DNA of 21,717 nt from Burkholderiaceae bacterium (GCA_029864165.1 JAOTTZ010000004.1:1-21717), one strand, 5' to 3'. Shown: positions 1-9,617, counted from the stretch's first letter. A program made the numbers and translations. The notes: generated from the letters alone by a model not told the origin.

Positions 1-1200
1 CCATAGCATCTTGCTGTCGTATACATAGGCGCGCAGATCAAACTTGAGAACCTTCGCCGGGTCTTGGTCCGAGATCGCACGTTCGCCAGGTGCAAAGAAA
101 GCTTGCGCCACATAGTCACCGCTGAGAATTTCCTGCCAAACTCGCTTGGTGAGCTTGTCGCCGCGGTATGCGGCGCGGCTACCAAAGCCAGAGCTCGGCT
201 TGAAGAACATGCCGCGCCGCTCGCTCCACAAGCGCTCGGCGTGCCTGGTGTCGACTACTTGCGTGTGCGGGATATTCGCGAGCAAGATGTCTTGCGCTAC
301 TTGGGGTGCGCCGAGCGAGCGCAAGCGCCCTTCATCGGTCAGCAGCGCCAGGTTGCGCTTGTTTGCATACAGCGCATGTGCGCGCGGATGCGGCGTGAGC
401 ACCACGGCGTTTTGCAGGTAGGCTTCGCGCAAAACGGCATTGGCCGGTGCTTGCAACGCAAAATCCGTGAGGCGGTTGTAGACCAGGTCGATAACCATAT
501 CGCCGTACAGCAGCTTGCCACTGCGTAATGTCAACTCCGATGGATCTGCGACAACGGCCTCTATCCCATGACTCACAAAGAGCTGTTGGAACAATAAGAA
601 CTCGGGGTAAAGGTATTGCTGCGCTGGCGCAGCGTCTACGATCGCGATGCGGCGCAGTGGGCGCATCTGACCGCGCGCCAGCTCCCTCAAACGCCACTCG
701 TTTCGAAACATTGAGATGATGTGCTCTTCCATTGCAGTCGCGGTACCCTGTGGAGGGAGCCACTGCTCCATCGCTGGGCAGCACGCGCGTTGCGCTCGTG
801 CGAGCACTGCATTGAGCATGGCACCACCCGCATTGGTGTTGATCTCTATGAGCCCGAGGCCGCCTTCGGTGGCGTGAAAATCATATCCAAATAGAACGCC
901 CTTGGCGCCACCCGGGTCATGTCGTGCGATGGCCGGCGCTGTGGCAAGAACCTCTTCACGGTAGGCTGGCTGCGCGACCACCGAGTCGACCGCCTTGATC
1001 ACTTGGGCCATGCGCTCCATATAGGCTTGAGACACGAACACCGGTTGCGCAGCGAACAGGTAGGGGCAGCGTTCCTGGAGCAACGCGAACAAACCCGGCT
1101 GGCCCAGCTCGGACTCGAGCGCGCGGCGCAATGCATCGGCATCTAGGCTGATGCAGAAGCACTCGCTGTTGAGTGCCTCGGCCATCTGATCAGCAAGCAT
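1..1200 (-). CDS. Circularly permuted ATP-grasp-like conserved protein, C-terminus beyond the left edge
   Basis: An uninterrupted minus-strand frame runs from an ATG at 1200 to the window edge, giving 400 residues without a stop; the C-terminus is missing. An in-frame TAA lies upstream, so 1200 is the most upstream ATG, although its ribosome site is weak and an in-frame ATG at 1185 is an alternative. The segment GYDFHATEGGLGLIEINTNA (about residue 115) and the later KPSSGFGSRAAYRG (about residue 345) resemble the metal/ATP-binding strands and glycine-rich loop of ATP-grasp ligases in permuted order, as in glutathionylspermidine-synthase-like proteins. Such enzymes join a carboxylate to an amine or thiol using ATP. 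The substrate is unknown. It is divergent from the CBS protein on its right. Family assignment is from motif recognition only, so the exact role stays open. Confidence 0.65.
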   Translation of the reverse strand, partial: MLADQMAEALNSECFCISLDADALRRALESELGQPGLFALLQERCPYLFAAQPVFVSQAYMERMAQVIKAVDSVVAQPAYREEVLATAPAIARHDPGGAKGVLFGYDFHATEGGLGLIEINTNAGGAMLNAVLARAQRACCPAMEQWLPPQGTATAMEEHIISMFRNEWRLRELARGQMRPLRRIAIVDAAPAQQYLYPEFLLFQQLFVSHGIEAVVADPSELTLRSGKLLYGDMVIDLVYNRLTDFALQAPANAVLREAYLQNAVVLTPHPRAHALYANKRNLALLTDEGRLRSLGAPQVAQDILLANIPHTQVVDTRHAERLWSERRGMFFKPSSGFGSRAAYRGDKLTKRVWQEILSGDYVAQAFFAPGERAISDQDPAKVLKFDLRAYVYDSKMLW

Positions 1201-1360
1201 TTTTTTGAATGTCTGGGCAACGGTGAGGGTCGATTATCTGCTTCACCCCGAGTCGCGAGCTCTGGAACTCCACCGGGGGTTGATCTGCGTCGGCGAACGC
1301 AAGTGTCTATCGGCGACATAATCACAAGGTAACGTGATACGCGTCAGTAAAGGGAAAAGC

Positions 1361-1816
1361 ATGGCTGCATACCTGAGAGAGATTGCCACCGGGGCGGTGA
1401 TGGTGGCCGAGCCCGAAACCACCGCTTTGCGTGCGGCGCAGTTGATGCGCCAGCACCATGTGGGCGCGCTGGTGGTGGTGCCGGCTGGCTTGGCTGGCTC
1501 AAAGCCGTTGGGTATCGTGACCGACCGCGATCTGGTGCTCGGGGTGATGGCCGAGGGGCTAGACCCCGCTGTTTTTACCGTTGGTGACGTCATGTCGACC
1601 AACCCCATCACGGCCGGCGAGGAGACGTCGCTGGCAGACGCGATCGCGCTGTTGGCGCAGCATCGCCTGCGCAGATTGATTGTGGTCAACGAAGCCGGTC
1701 TCGTGGTCGGGCTGGCGACGCTGGAAGACTTGATGGAAGCGATGGCCGCGGAGTTCACCACCCTGGCAACGGCGCTTCGCGGTGCTCGCGACCGCGAGAT
1801 CAAGGAGCGTGTGTGA
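1361..1816 (+). CDS. Two-CBS-domain protein
   Basis: A soluble protein of 151 residues made almost entirely of two CBS domains (about residues 8-65 and 75-130). Hallmarks are the GIVTDRDLVL and VGLATLEDLMEA ends and the VGDVMSTNPITA opening of the second repeat. CBS pairs bind adenine nucleotides (AMP, ATP, SAM) and act as energy or ligand sensors; with no catalytic domain, its partner is unknown. The ATG at 1361 follows AAAGGGA and fits the usual distance to the first CBS strand. A GTG at 1334 in the same frame, itself behind AAGGT, would add nine residues. It is divergent from the ATP-grasp-like gene and convergent with uvrB, with about 100 bases between the two stops. Confidence 0.85.
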   Translation: MAAYLREIATGAVMVAEPETTALRAAQLMRQHHVGALVVVPAGLAGSKPLGIVTDRDLVLGVMAEGLDPAVFTVGDVMSTNPITAGEETSLADAIALLAQHRLRRLIVVNEAGLVVGLATLEDLMEAMAAEFTTLATALRGARDREIKERV

Positions 1817-1917
1817 TTTGACGCCGCTACGGGCTGCGCGCAGAGATCGTCGCCCGTGTCGCCATAGACTCGCAAGGTGATTCCAGACGGTGAGCCCAAG
1901 CCGGCCTGAGCCGCTTC

Positions 1918-3999
1918 TTATCCGATGTGGTCCTCAACCTTGGCGCCGAACGCTTGCTCGCGCAGCAGCGCCAGTTGGTCGCGCACGCGCGCCGCCTGTT
2001 CGAACTCGAGGTTGCGTGCATGCCCCAGCATTTGCTTTTCCAACTGCTTGATGCGCTTGCCAAGGTCTTTTTCGCTCAGCGCTTCGACGGGCGTGGCCAT
2101 GCTGGCGGCTTTCAGGTCGTCCCGCGCGCCGCTCGTGCTGTGCACGCCATCGATCAAGTCGCGCACTTGCTTCGTCACGCCGCGCGGAACAATGCCGTGT
2201 TCGGTGTTGAAGTTCATCTGCCTGTCGCGGCGGCGGTTGGTTTCGCCTATCGCTTTTTGCATCGACGCTGTGACTCGATCGGCATACAAAATGGCCTTGC
2301 CACCGAGGTTGCGCGCAGCGCGCCCTATGGTCTGGATCAAGCTGCGCTCTGAGCGCAAGAAACCTTCTTTATCGGCGTCGAGTATGGCAACCAAAGACAC
2401 CTCTGGGAGGTCCAAGCCTTCGCGCAAGAGGTTGATGCCGACCAGCACGTCAAAGGTGCCCAGTCTCAGGTCGCGCAAGATCTCTACGCGTTCGACGGTG
2501 TCGACGTCGCTGTGCAGATAGCGTACCTTGACGCCGTTCTCGGCCAAGTAATCCGTGAGCTGTTCGGCCATGCGCTTGGTCAGCGTGGTGATCAGCACGC
2601 GTTCATTGAGCGTTACCCGCGCATGGATTTCTTGCAGCACGTCGTCAACCTGGCTGACCGCGGGCCGCACTTCGACCATCGGGTCGACCAGGCCGGTTGG
2701 GCGCACGAGTTGTTCAACCACCTGGCCTGAGGTTTGCAGCTCGTAGTCTGCCGGCGTGGCCGAGACGAACACTGCCTGTCGCATTTTGCTCTCGAACTCC
2801 TCGAACTTCAGCGGTCGGTTGTCCAGTGCGCTCGGCAACCGAAAACCGTACTCGACCAAGGTGGTCTTGCGTGAGCGGTCACCGTTGTACATGGCACCGA
2901 GTTGACCGATCATGACGTGGCTTTCGTCGAGGAACATCAGCGCGTCCACGGGCATGTAGTCCACCAGCGTCGGGGGTGGCTCTCCAGGTGCCGAGCCCGA
3001 CAGATGGCGGGTGTAGTTCTCGATGCCCTTGCAGTGGCCAAGCTCTTGCAACATCTCCAGATCGAACCGCGTGCGCTGTTCTAAGCGCTGTGCCTCGACC
3101 AGCTTGCCCATGGCGACGAGCTCGGCGACCCGGGCGCGTAACTCTTCCTTGATGCCGTCCATTGCCGCCAACACTTGCTCGCGCGGCGTGACGTAATGGC
3201 TGCTCGGGTAGACGGTAAAGCGTGGGATCGATTGCCGGACTTTGCCGGTCAGCGGATCGAACAGTTGCAGCGACTCCACCGCGTCGTCGAACAACTCGAT
3301 GCGAATGGCCAGCTCGGAATGTTCGGCCGGGAACACGTCTATCGTATCGCCACGCACTCGAAAGTGACCGCGCAAAAACTCGCTGTCGTTGCGCTGATAC
3401 TGCATGCGCACCAATTGAGCGATCACGTCACGCTGGCCCAGGTTGTCGCTCACCCGCAGCGTCATGACCATCTGGTGGTAGGCCTCAGGCTCGCCGATGC
3501 CGTAAATGGCCGATACGCTGGCCACGATCACCACGTCGCGACGTTCCAGCAGGCTCTTGGTTGCAGACAGGCGCATCTGCTCGATATGCTCGTTGATAGC
3601 ACTGTCCTTCTCGATGAACAGGTCGCGCTGCGGTACGTAGGCTTCGGGTTGGTAGTAGTCGTAGTAGCTGACGAAGTACTCGACCGCGTTGTTGGGAAAG
3701 AACTCGCGGAACTCTGCGTAAAGCTGTGCCGCCAGCGTCTTGTTGGGCGCAAAAACGAGCGCAGGGCGGCCTATTTGCGCTATCACGTTGGCCATGGTGA
3801 AAGTCTTTCCCGACCCGGTCACCCCCAGCAACGTCTGAAAACTCAGACCGTCATTGATGCCCTGCACCAGCTGCGCGATTGCGCTCGGCTGGTCACCCGC
3901 CGGCCGATACGGTTGAAAAAGCTCGAACGGCGAGCCGGGAAAACTGACGAACTCGCCTGATAGAGGGTCTTGGGTACGAGCTTGCTGGGGTTGTTGCAT
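1918..3999 (-). CDS. uvrB: UvrABC excinuclease subunit B
   Basis: The protein (693 residues, normal UvrB size) is the damage-verifying DNA helicase-like subunit of nucleotide excision repair; it receives damaged DNA from UvrA and recruits UvrC for incision. Visible parts in order: Walker A GVTGSGKT at residues 59-66; the beta-hairpin [13 protein letters not shown] at about 111-123 that threads between the strands; the DESH helicase motif II near 350; the helicase C half with [17 protein letters not shown]; and a C-terminal UVR coiled-coil motif (about 645-685) that contacts UvrC. All key motifs are intact. The start at 3999 is supported by the [11 protein letters not shown]...[16 protein letters not shown]-terminus. 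The gene stands alone and its promoter region contains the palindrome at 4025-4077. I saw no convincing LexA box. Confidence 0.98.
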   Translation of the reverse strand: MQQPQQARTQDPLSGEFVSFPGSPFELFQPYRPAGDQPSAIAQLVQGINDGLSFQTLLGVTGSGKTFTMANVIAQIGRPALVFAPNKTLAAQLYAEFREFFPNNAVEYFVSYYDYYQPEAYVPQRDLFIEKDSAINEHIEQMRLSATKSLLERRDVVIVASVSAIYGIGEPEAYHQMVMTLRVSDNLGQRDVIAQLVRMQYQRNDSEFLRGHFRVRGDTIDVFPAEHSELAIRIELFDDAVESLQLFDPLTGKVRQSIPRFTVYPSSHYVTPREQVLAAMDGIKEELRARVAELVAMGKLVEAQRLEQRTRFDLEMLQELGHCKGIENYTRHLSGSAPGEPPPTLVDYMPVDALMFLDESHVMIGQLGAMYNGDRSRKTTLVEYGFRLPSALDNRPLKFEEFESKMRQAVFVSATPADYELQTSGQVVEQLVRPTGLVDPMVEVRPAVSQVDDVLQEIHARVTLNERVLITTLTKRMAEQLTDYLAENGVKVRYLHSDVDTVERVEILRDLRLGTFDVLVGINLLREGLDLPEVSLVAILDADKEGFLRSERSLIQTIGRAARNLGGKAILYADRVTASMQKAIGETNRRRDRQMNFNTEHGIVPRGVTKQVRDLIDGVHSTSGARDDLKAASMATPVEALSEKDLGKRIKQLEKQMLGHARNLEFEQAARVRDQLALLREQAFGAKVEDHIG

Positions 4000-4024
4000 G
4001 TCGTCGGCAGAGTATCGCGGCTGA

Positions 4025-4077
4025 GAATAAGCCGAGCGCGGCGCGGAAAACCCCGCGAGGCGAGAGCGCGCTTATTC
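4025..4077. repeat. Imperfect 53-bp inverted repeat upstream of uvrB
   Basis: Perfect 8-bp outer arms GAATAAGC (4025-4032) and GCTTATTC (4070-4077) enclose GC-rich partly complementary sequence, with an inner CGCGG / CCGCG stem around an A-rich loop. It lies 26 bases before the uvrB start on the minus strand, so it would fall in the uvrB promoter or leader. It could be a leader hairpin, a regulatory palindrome or a small repeat element; only the symmetry is observed. Confidence 0.5.
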
Positions 4078-4127
4078 ACGAACAGGTTCCGAGTGTAGGG
4101 TTGTCAGGGCAGGCTCTTGGCAAGTGC

Positions 4128-4257
4128 CCATCTGTTGGAACGCTAAGCGGTGGGCAAGACGGTCAACTTAACGATCCGTGGCGAGTTTGCTTTGAGTGGT
4201 CGGACAACTCTCCGGGGCCTAGTGAGATAGGAGAGTGAAATCGTGGATCACCACTGA
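4128..4257 (+). pseudogene. Remnant of a HigB/RelE-type toxin gene (C-terminal half)
   Basis: Read from 4128 the plus strand gives a segment ending LNDPWRVCFEWSD, matching the conserved core of HigB-family mRNA-cleaving toxins (L.GGQ.GQ then WRxCFxW). The frame stops at 4236. The expected C-terminal tail EIVDHH plus stop appears one frame over at 4237-4257, immediately before the higA-like start. The N-terminal half is not recognisable and the middle appears to have lost some bases. Intact HigB is about 90-100 residues, so this copy is dead. Recognition is from the family pattern only, but the order toxin then antitoxin with a short gap is exactly that of higBA. Confidence 0.6.
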
Positions 4258-4267
4258 AAGGCGAGAG

Positions 4268-4388
4268 ATGAGACGAAGTGCAATGCATCCGGGCGAGCAT
4301 CTGGCCCGAGCAACTCGAAGAACTGGGAATGAGTGCCGCCGAACTCGGCCGGCAGTTCGGTGTTACGCGCGGGCGGGTTGCGCGGTGA
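4268..4388 (+). pseudogene. Remnant of a HigA-type antitoxin gene (frameshifted, truncated)
   Basis: An ATG at 4268 behind a GAGAG purine stretch opens with MRRSAMHPGEHLA, the typical HigA beginning (HPGE motif). After about thirteen codons the frame must shift by one base to continue as EQLEELGMSAAELGRQFGV, the first helices of the XRE-type helix-turn-helix. It then stops at 4386-4388, well short of the roughly 100 residues of a working antitoxin. It follows the HigB remnant by about ten bases, so both belong to one decayed module. It marks the left border of the nqr region. Confidence 0.65.
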
Positions 4389-4467
4389 GTCGCTGTAGTG
4401 TTAAAGAAAGCGTGGCGTCTACCTTTAATGGTTAAGAAACAAGGCCTGGCCCCAGCTCGCCTATATG

Positions 4468-4484
4468 CTGGCCAGCGCGGCCAG
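4468..4484. repeat. Short inverted repeat upstream of the nqr operon
   Basis: CTGGCC (4468-4473) and GGCCAG (4479-4484) form six-base arms around a five-base loop. It lies about 100 bases before the prenyltransferase start. No T-tract follows, so it is not an obvious terminator. Function unknown. Confidence 0.35.
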
Positions 4485-4516
4485 AAACCGGCGCTGACGG
4501 AAACAACATAGCCTCC

Positions 4517-4538
4517 TACATGCCGTTGTTCGCATGTA
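4517..4538. promoter_or_regulatory. Inverted repeat TACATGC-N8-GCATGTA, possible operator of the nqr operon
   Basis: Perfect seven-base arms at 4517-4523 and 4532-4538 are separated by eight bases, 47 bases upstream of the first gene of the operon. Spacing and symmetry would suit a dimeric repressor site or a leader hairpin. I could not define convincing -35 and -10 boxes around it, so the role is inference. Confidence 0.35.
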
Positions 4539-4585
4539 AACTCTGACGGCAAGTTCGTCACGCCAGGCCACAATCGGAGCACATA

Positions 4586-5563
4586 ATGACAACGGAAACC
4601 GCGAGACCGGCCAATCCGGCACAAGAAGACTATGCAGGTGCGTCGCCCGCTCGAATCGCCAAGCGACTGTTTCACGCCACTCGTCCGAAGTTCTTCCCTG
4701 CCTCGGTCATGCCGGTTTTGGTGGGTACCGCGTGGGGCGCGGTAGCGGCAAGCCATTTCGACGTTGTCACATTCCTGCTGGCATTGCTCGCGACCGTGTG
4801 CGTCCATGCCGGCAGCAATGTCCTCAACGACGTCGGCGACGAGTCAGGCGGCACTGATCGCCAGAACGAACTCAGAATTTACCCCTACACCGGGGGCTCG
4901 CGATTCATACAGACCGGCATTCTCGACGCGGCGACGATGACACGACTCGGAGCGGGCCTACTGCTGGTCGCAATGATCGCCGGCAGCGTCCTGATCTCGA
5001 TCAAGGGCCCGATGATTTTGTATTTCGGCCTGGTTGGCATTTTTCTCGGCGTTCTGTATTCGCTGGGTCCAGCACAACTCAGCGCACTGGGGCTCGGCGA
5101 GACCGCTGTCGCGGTCGCCTTCGGCGTGTTACCGGTTGCGGGTGCCGCCTGGTTGCAGGGCGCCGCAATCAATGCCGACCTGGTTCTGTTCTCGATACCG
5201 GTAAGCGCCTGGGTTGCCGCCATCCTGCTCATCAATGGAGTACCGGACATAGAGGCAGACGGCGCCACCGGCAAGCGAACGCTCCCGGTACGAATTGGCC
5301 TTGCCGGCACCGCCGGTTTGTATTTTGCGATTCATGTTGCGGCCGTAGCGAGTATCGCCGTACTGGTTGTGCGCCAGGGCCTGCCGCTGTTATCGCCGGC
5401 GCTACCGGCATTGCTGCTGGTACCGGCGTGGCGGGCTTCGTCCGCTATCAGGATCGGTGTTGGAGACAGGGACCGGTTAACCAACGCGATTGAATCTACT
5501 TTGGGCATACACACCGTCGGTACCGTTTGGCTGATAGCCTGCGTACTGTACTCACTCTGGTAA
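4586..5563 (+). CDS. menA: MenA/UbiA-family quinone prenyltransferase
   Basis: A polytopic inner-membrane protein (325 residues) of the UbiA prenyltransferase superfamily, which attaches an isoprenoid tail to an aromatic quinone precursor. The first aspartate-rich motif is NVLNDVGDESGGTD (residues 78-91), with a following GGSR loop; the second is DIEADGATGKRTLPVRIG (221-238). About eight or nine hydrophobic segments are visible. This motif pair fits MenA (1,4-dihydroxy-2-naphthoate polyprenyltransferase, menaquinone synthesis) better than UbiA, but subfamily choice is by eye. The ATG follows GGAG at a good distance. It lies 25 bases before nqrA and probably heads the operon, so it may supply or tune the quinone that Na+-NQR reduces. 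A different aromatic acceptor cannot be excluded. Confidence 0.8.
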   Translation: MTTETARPANPAQEDYAGASPARIAKRLFHATRPKFFPASVMPVLVGTAWGAVAASHFDVVTFLLALLATVCVHAGSNVLNDVGDESGGTDRQNELRIYPYTGGSRFIQTGILDAATMTRLGAGLLLVAMIAGSVLISIKGPMILYFGLVGIFLGVLYSLGPAQLSALGLGETAVAVAFGVLPVAGAAWLQGAAINADLVLFSIPVSAWVAAILLINGVPDIEADGATGKRTLPVRIGLAGTAGLYFAIHVAAVASIAVLVVRQGLPLLSPALPALLLVPAWRASSAIRIGVGDRDRLTNAIESTLGIHTVGTVWLIACVLYSLW

Positions 5564-5588
5564 TCGCCCGCATAGGCAATCGATACGA

Positions 5589-6935
5589 ATGCAAATAAGA
5601 ATAAAAAAGGGCCTTGATATACCGCTTGAGGGCCGACCGCAGCAGACAATCAGCTCAGGCAACACGATTGATACCGTCGCGTTACTCGGCCCGGACACGA
5701 TAGACCTCAAGCCGCGCATGGAGGTACGCGAAGGCGATCGCGTACGTCTCGGGCAGGTCTTGTTCAGCGACAAGCAGAATCCCGGCGTCGTCTTCACCTC
5801 GCCCGGCGCCGGCATCGTCACCGCTGTGAATCGCGGTGAGCGGCGCGTGTTGCAGTCGGTTGTGATACGCCTCGAGGGCGATGAAGAGGAAACCTTCGAT
5901 TCCTGTTCGCCGGACCACCTCGCGGATCTCGATCGCAAATCGATCAGCGACAATCTGCTCGCGTCCGGCTTGTGGACGTCATTTCGCACACGGCCCTACA
6001 GCAAGATACCGGCGCCGGACGCACGACCAGCGTCTATTTTTGTAACCGCCATCGACACCAATCCATTGGCCGCGGATCCTGCCGTAATCATCGACCGCAG
6101 CAATGAAGAGTTTGCCCTGGGACTGAAGATCATCGCGGCACTGACCGATGGAACGGTCTACGTGTGTACTGCGCTTTCGACAAACATCCCTGTCCCGGAG
6201 ACCGAACATTTTCAGCACGCGGAATTCACCGGGCCACACCCGACCGGGCTGGTTGGCACGCATATCCACTTTCTCGACCCGGTGAGTGAATCCCGTAGCG
6301 TCTGGCACATCGGCTACCAGGATGTGATCGCGATCGGCGGCCTGTTCATTACCGGGCAATTGCCGCATCAGCGAATCGTCGCGATCGGCGGTCCACAAGT
6401 AATCAATCCTCGCCTGGTCGAAACGCGCCCAGGTGCGAACACCAGCGAGCTCCTGCGGGGCGAGATTTCAGGCGATGTCGTACGCGTCGTCTCAGGGTCG
6501 CTACTGTCCGGGCATCGCGCGTCGGGCTGGGCCTCGTTCCTTGGCCGTTACGACAACCAGGTTTGCATCCTGCAGGAAGGAAGCCCGCGGGAATTTCTGT
6601 CCTGGATGCGGCCGGGCGTCAACAAGTACTCTGCGATCCGCGCTTATGCCTCACACCTTTTTCACCACGGCGACTATGCGCTGACCAGCTCGCAAAACGG
6701 CAGCCCGAGGGCAATGGTGTCTATCGGCAGCTTCGAACGGGTCATGCCATTGAAATTGCTGCCGACGCCGTTGCTCAAGGCGCTGTTGGTTGGCGATACC
6801 GATAGTGCAAGAGATCTTGGCTGCCTGGAACTCGACGAAGAGGACCTCGCATTGTGTTCATTCGTATGCAATGGGAAGTATGAATACGGCCCGCACCTGC
6901 GACGCAATCTTCGCGAGATCGAGGTGAACGGCTAA
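5589..6935 (+). CDS. nqrA: Na+-translocating NADH:quinone reductase subunit A
   Basis: NqrA is the cytoplasm-facing subunit of the sodium-pumping NADH:quinone oxidoreductase, has no transmembrane helices, and has been linked to ubiquinone binding. The 448 residues match the usual length. The N-terminus [13 protein letters not shown] and the lipoyl-like fold segment [18 protein letters not shown] are characteristic, as is the later [16 protein letters not shown] region. The ATG at 5589 is 25 bases after the prenyltransferase stop; its ribosome site is poor, which suggests translation coupled to the upstream gene. The stop shares one base with the nqrB start (TAATG). The protein appears intact. 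Confidence 0.97.
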   Translation: MQIRIKKGLDIPLEGRPQQTISSGNTIDTVALLGPDTIDLKPRMEVREGDRVRLGQVLFSDKQNPGVVFTSPGAGIVTAVNRGERRVLQSVVIRLEGDEEETFDSCSPDHLADLDRKSISDNLLASGLWTSFRTRPYSKIPAPDARPASIFVTAIDTNPLAADPAVIIDRSNEEFALGLKIIAALTDGTVYVCTALSTNIPVPETEHFQHAEFTGPHPTGLVGTHIHFLDPVSESRSVWHIGYQDVIAIGGLFITGQLPHQRIVAIGGPQVINPRLVETRPGANTSELLRGEISGDVVRVVSGSLLSGHRASGWASFLGRYDNQVCILQEGSPREFLSWMRPGVNKYSAIRAYASHLFHHGDYALTSSQNGSPRAMVSIGSFERVMPLKLLPTPLLKALLVGDTDSARDLGCLELDEEDLALCSFVCNGKYEYGPHLRRNLREIEVNG

Positions 6936-8143
6936 TGCGCCCGTTGCGCCGCTTCCTCGATCGCATCGAGCCACTGTTCACACGCGGTGGACGCTTTGAG
7001 CGTTTTCATGCGCTGTTCGAAATGGCAGATACCCTTTTCTACTCGCCGCCGGATGTAACACGCGGTTCACCGCATATTCGCGATGCGCTCGATCTTAAGC
7101 GCGTCATGATCCTGGTCGTCTTCGCCGTGACGCCGTGCGCCCTGGTCGGGATGTGGAACACCGGCTTCCAGGCGAACATGGCGATGGCTGCGCTCGGCCT
7201 GACGTCAGCCGAAGGCTGGCGCGCCGCAATCCTGCCGCTTCTCGGCGCAGGTTACGATCCCGCCAGCGTGTATGACTGCACCGTGCACGGATTTCTTTAT
7301 TTCCTGCCCATCTACGCCGTAACGATGGCGGCCGGTGGCTTCTGGGAGATATTGTTCTCGGGCGTTCGCAATCACGAGATCAACGAAGGGTTCTTTGTCA
7401 CCTCGATGCTGTATGCGCTGATTCTTCCGGCAACGATTCCGCTGTGGCAGGTCGCTATGGGGATAAGTTTCGGAGTTGTCATCGGCAAGGAAGTGTTCGG
7501 TGGCACAGGAAAGAACTTCCTTAACCCCGCACTCGTCGGCCGAGCCTTTTTGTACTTCGCCTACCCTGCTCACATTTCCGGCGATGCCGTCTGGACGGCG
7601 GTCGACGGCTTTAGTGGCGCGACCGCGTTGGGCAGCGCCGCGATCGATGGCATGTCGGGCGTGATGCAAAGCGGGCTCACCTGGAGCCAGGCATTTCTCG
7701 GACAGATGCAGGGATCGCTCGGCGAGACGTCCGCCGCTGCCTGCCTGTTCGGTGCCGCCCTTCTCATCTACACTGGCATTGCGTCGTGGCGAATCGTCGT
7801 TGCCGTCTGCGCAGGCCTGATTATTCCTTCGCTACTGTTTGCCGACGCCGGCAGCGGTAACCCGATGATGACCATGCCCTGGCACTGGCACCTGGTGCTC
7901 GGCGGCTTCGCGTTCGGCGCGGTCTTCATGGCAACCGACCCGGTCAGTTCCGCCCAGACCGACGCAGGCAAGTGGATATTCGGCCTGCTCATCGGATTCA
8001 TGACGTGGCTTATCCGCGTGATCAATCCGGCGTTCCCGGAGGGCATCATGCTGGCGATCCTGTTCGCCAATGTGTTCGCGCCGGTTATCGATTACTTCGT
8101 CGTGCGCGCCAATATTCGCAAGAGGCAGAAGCGTCATGCCTGA
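6935..8143 (+). CDS. nqrB: Na+-translocating NADH:quinone reductase subunit B
   Basis: NqrB is the large membrane subunit that carries covalently bound FMN plus riboflavin and forms much of the sodium pathway. This 402-residue copy has a soluble N-terminal stretch and about ten hydrophobic helices. The flavinylation motif DGFSGATA is present, with the acceptor threonine at residue 230. The [15 protein letters not shown] and [20 protein letters not shown] segments are family hallmarks. The start overlaps the nqrA stop by one base and has a GAGGTGA ribosome site. The end overlaps nqrC by eight bases. FMN attachment here should depend on the apbE product encoded downstream. Confidence 0.97.
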   Translation: MRPLRRFLDRIEPLFTRGGRFERFHALFEMADTLFYSPPDVTRGSPHIRDALDLKRVMILVVFAVTPCALVGMWNTGFQANMAMAALGLTSAEGWRAAILPLLGAGYDPASVYDCTVHGFLYFLPIYAVTMAAGGFWEILFSGVRNHEINEGFFVTSMLYALILPATIPLWQVAMGISFGVVIGKEVFGGTGKNFLNPALVGRAFLYFAYPAHISGDAVWTAVDGFSGATALGSAAIDGMSGVMQSGLTWSQAFLGQMQGSLGETSAAACLFGAALLIYTGIASWRIVVAVCAGLIIPSLLFADAGSGNPMMTMPWHWHLVLGGFAFGAVFMATDPVSSAQTDAGKWIFGLLIGFMTWLIRVINPAFPEGIMLAILFANVFAPVIDYFVVRANIRKRQKRHA

Positions 8144-8945
8144 CAAAGCGAGCAAGAAACGAATCGACCGGGACAGCGTTCGTAATACGCTGACCGTCGC
8201 GATTGGGCTGAGCCTCGTCTGTTCAATTCTTGTGGCGAGTACCGCAGTATTGTTGAAGCCGCGCCAGGAGCGCAACGAAGAACAGTTCCGACAGCGCATC
8301 ATTCTCGAGGTCGCGTCACTCATGGAACCCGGCGGTGACATCGAAACCTTATTCGCGTCCATCGAACCTCGCCTGGTCGATCTTGCGAGCGGCGATTACG
8401 TGGACTCCATCGACGCAGGCACATTCGATGCTCTTGCGATGGCGAACGATCCGGAGCTCGGCGTTGCAGTTCCCACTGAGCTGGACACCGGCAATATACA
8501 GCGACGAGCGAAATACGCGCCAGTCTACCTCGTCAGCGCCGACGACAAGGTCGAGCAGATCATATTGCCGGTATACGGCTCCGGACTGTGGGGCAAGATG
8601 TATGGCTACCTCGCGCTGCAGCCCGACGGCACGACCGTCACCGGCTTGCGCTTCTACGAGCATATCGAGACACCCGGGCTCGGCGACCAAGTAGACGCTC
8701 CCAGGTGGCGCGAGCAATGGGTTGGCAAGAAGATCCATGGCGCGGACGGCACACCGCGAATCGAGGTAATTCGCGGAGCCGTGGCGACGAACGGCGATCC
8801 CATGGAAACCCGGTACCAGGTTGACGGACTGTCCGGGGCAACGCTAACCGGTCGCGGCGTGACAAACCTCGTGCGTTACTGGACCGGCCCGCACGGGTTT
8901 GGACCCTATCTCGAAAAACTAGCGCGCTCGGAAGATTCAACGTAA
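8136..8945 (+). CDS. nqrC: Na+-translocating NADH:quinone reductase subunit C
   Basis: NqrC is anchored by one N-terminal helix (about residues 20-43) and exposes a periplasmic FMN-binding domain. The flavinylation motif [10 protein letters not shown] carries the acceptor threonine at about residue 236, and the preceding GYLALQPDG...ETPGLGDQV stretch is typical of FMN-bind domains in NqrC and RnfG. I chose the ATG at 8136 ([14 protein letters not shown]) because it gives the normal short cytoplasmic tail; upstream in-frame starts would overlap nqrB too far. Length is 269 residues, normal for the family. It overlaps nqrB by eight bases and ends six bases before nqrD. Confidence 0.96.
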   Translation: MPDKASKKRIDRDSVRNTLTVAIGLSLVCSILVASTAVLLKPRQERNEEQFRQRIILEVASLMEPGGDIETLFASIEPRLVDLASGDYVDSIDAGTFDALAMANDPELGVAVPTELDTGNIQRRAKYAPVYLVSADDKVEQIILPVYGSGLWGKMYGYLALQPDGTTVTGLRFYEHIETPGLGDQVDAPRWREQWVGKKIHGADGTPRIEVIRGAVATNGDPMETRYQVDGLSGATLTGRGVTNLVRYWTGPHGFGPYLEKLARSEDST

Positions 8946-8951
8946 AGGTTC

Positions 8952-9617
8952 ATGGCAATGAGTGAGACACGCAAAGTTCTGATCGACCCGCTCGTCGATA
9001 ACAACCCGGTCACGTTGCAGGTGCTCGGCATATGTTCTGCGCTCGCCGTAACAACGTCATTAATGCCCGCGCTCATCATGTGCGTTGCACTGACCTGTGT
9101 TGCCGCGTTTTCGAACGCCGCGATCAGCAGTATTCGCAGCCGCATTCCGAACAACATCCGGATTATTGTGCAAATGACGATCATCGCCTCGCTCGTCATC
9201 CTGACCGACCAGGTGTTGCGAGTGTACGCTTTCGAGACCAGCAAGCAGCTATCCGTGTTTGTCGGCTTGATTATCACGAACTGCATCGTGCTTGGTCGTG
9301 CCGAGGCGTTTGCGATGAAGAACGGCGTTGTGCTCAGCTTCCTCGACGGCATAGGCAATGGCCTCGGCTACTCGGTCATCCTGCTGATTGTCGCCACGTT
9401 GCGTGAATTGCTCGGTGCGGGCTCGCTGTTCGGCTATAGCGTCCTGCCACTCACGTCGAACGGCGGCTGGTATGAAGCCAACGGCCTGATGCTGTTGCCG
9501 CCCAGTGCGTTCTTCATTATCGGACTGCTGATCTGGGTTGTGCGCAGCTGGAAAACCGCACAGGTCGAGCGGGCGGACTACCAGATTCACGAAGTGCACC
9601 GAACGGAGATCTACTAA
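8952..9617 (+). CDS. nqrD: Na+-translocating NADH:quinone reductase subunit D
   Basis: This is an integral membrane subunit, 221 residues with about six helices, homologous to NqrE and to RnfE/A. The pair binds an iron centre between inverted-topology halves. The two conserved cysteines are present at residue 28 (GICSAL) and residue 111 ([12 protein letters not shown]), so iron binding should be possible. The N-terminus [18 protein letters not shown] is typical. The ATG at 8952 follows AAAGG; a second ATG two codons later is an alternative. The TAA overlaps the nqrE ATG by one base. Confidence 0.97.
   Translation: MAMSETRKVLIDPLVDNNPVTLQVLGICSALAVTTSLMPALIMCVALTCVAAFSNAAISSIRSRIPNNIRIIVQMTIIASLVILTDQVLRVYAFETSKQLSVFVGLIITNCIVLGRAEAFAMKNGVVLSFLDGIGNGLGYSVILLIVATLRELLGAGSLFGYSVLPLTSNGGWYEANGLMLLPPSAFFIIGLLIWVVRSWKTAQVERADYQIHEVHRTEIY

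Noticed and set aside
1898..1916. Hairpin AAGCCGGC-CTGA-GCCGCTT between the CBS gene and uvrB as a shared terminator
   Set aside because: The stem is short with a bulge and no T-tract follows on either strand.
3175..3960. A 261-codon plus-strand open frame opposite uvrB
   Set aside because: It lies wholly within uvrB, has no ribosome site or domain, and has shadow-type composition.
4000..4110. Possible LexA box upstream of uvrB (CTGTTCGTG...)
   Set aside because: Only the first half resembles the CTGT-N8-ACAG consensus; the second half is missing.
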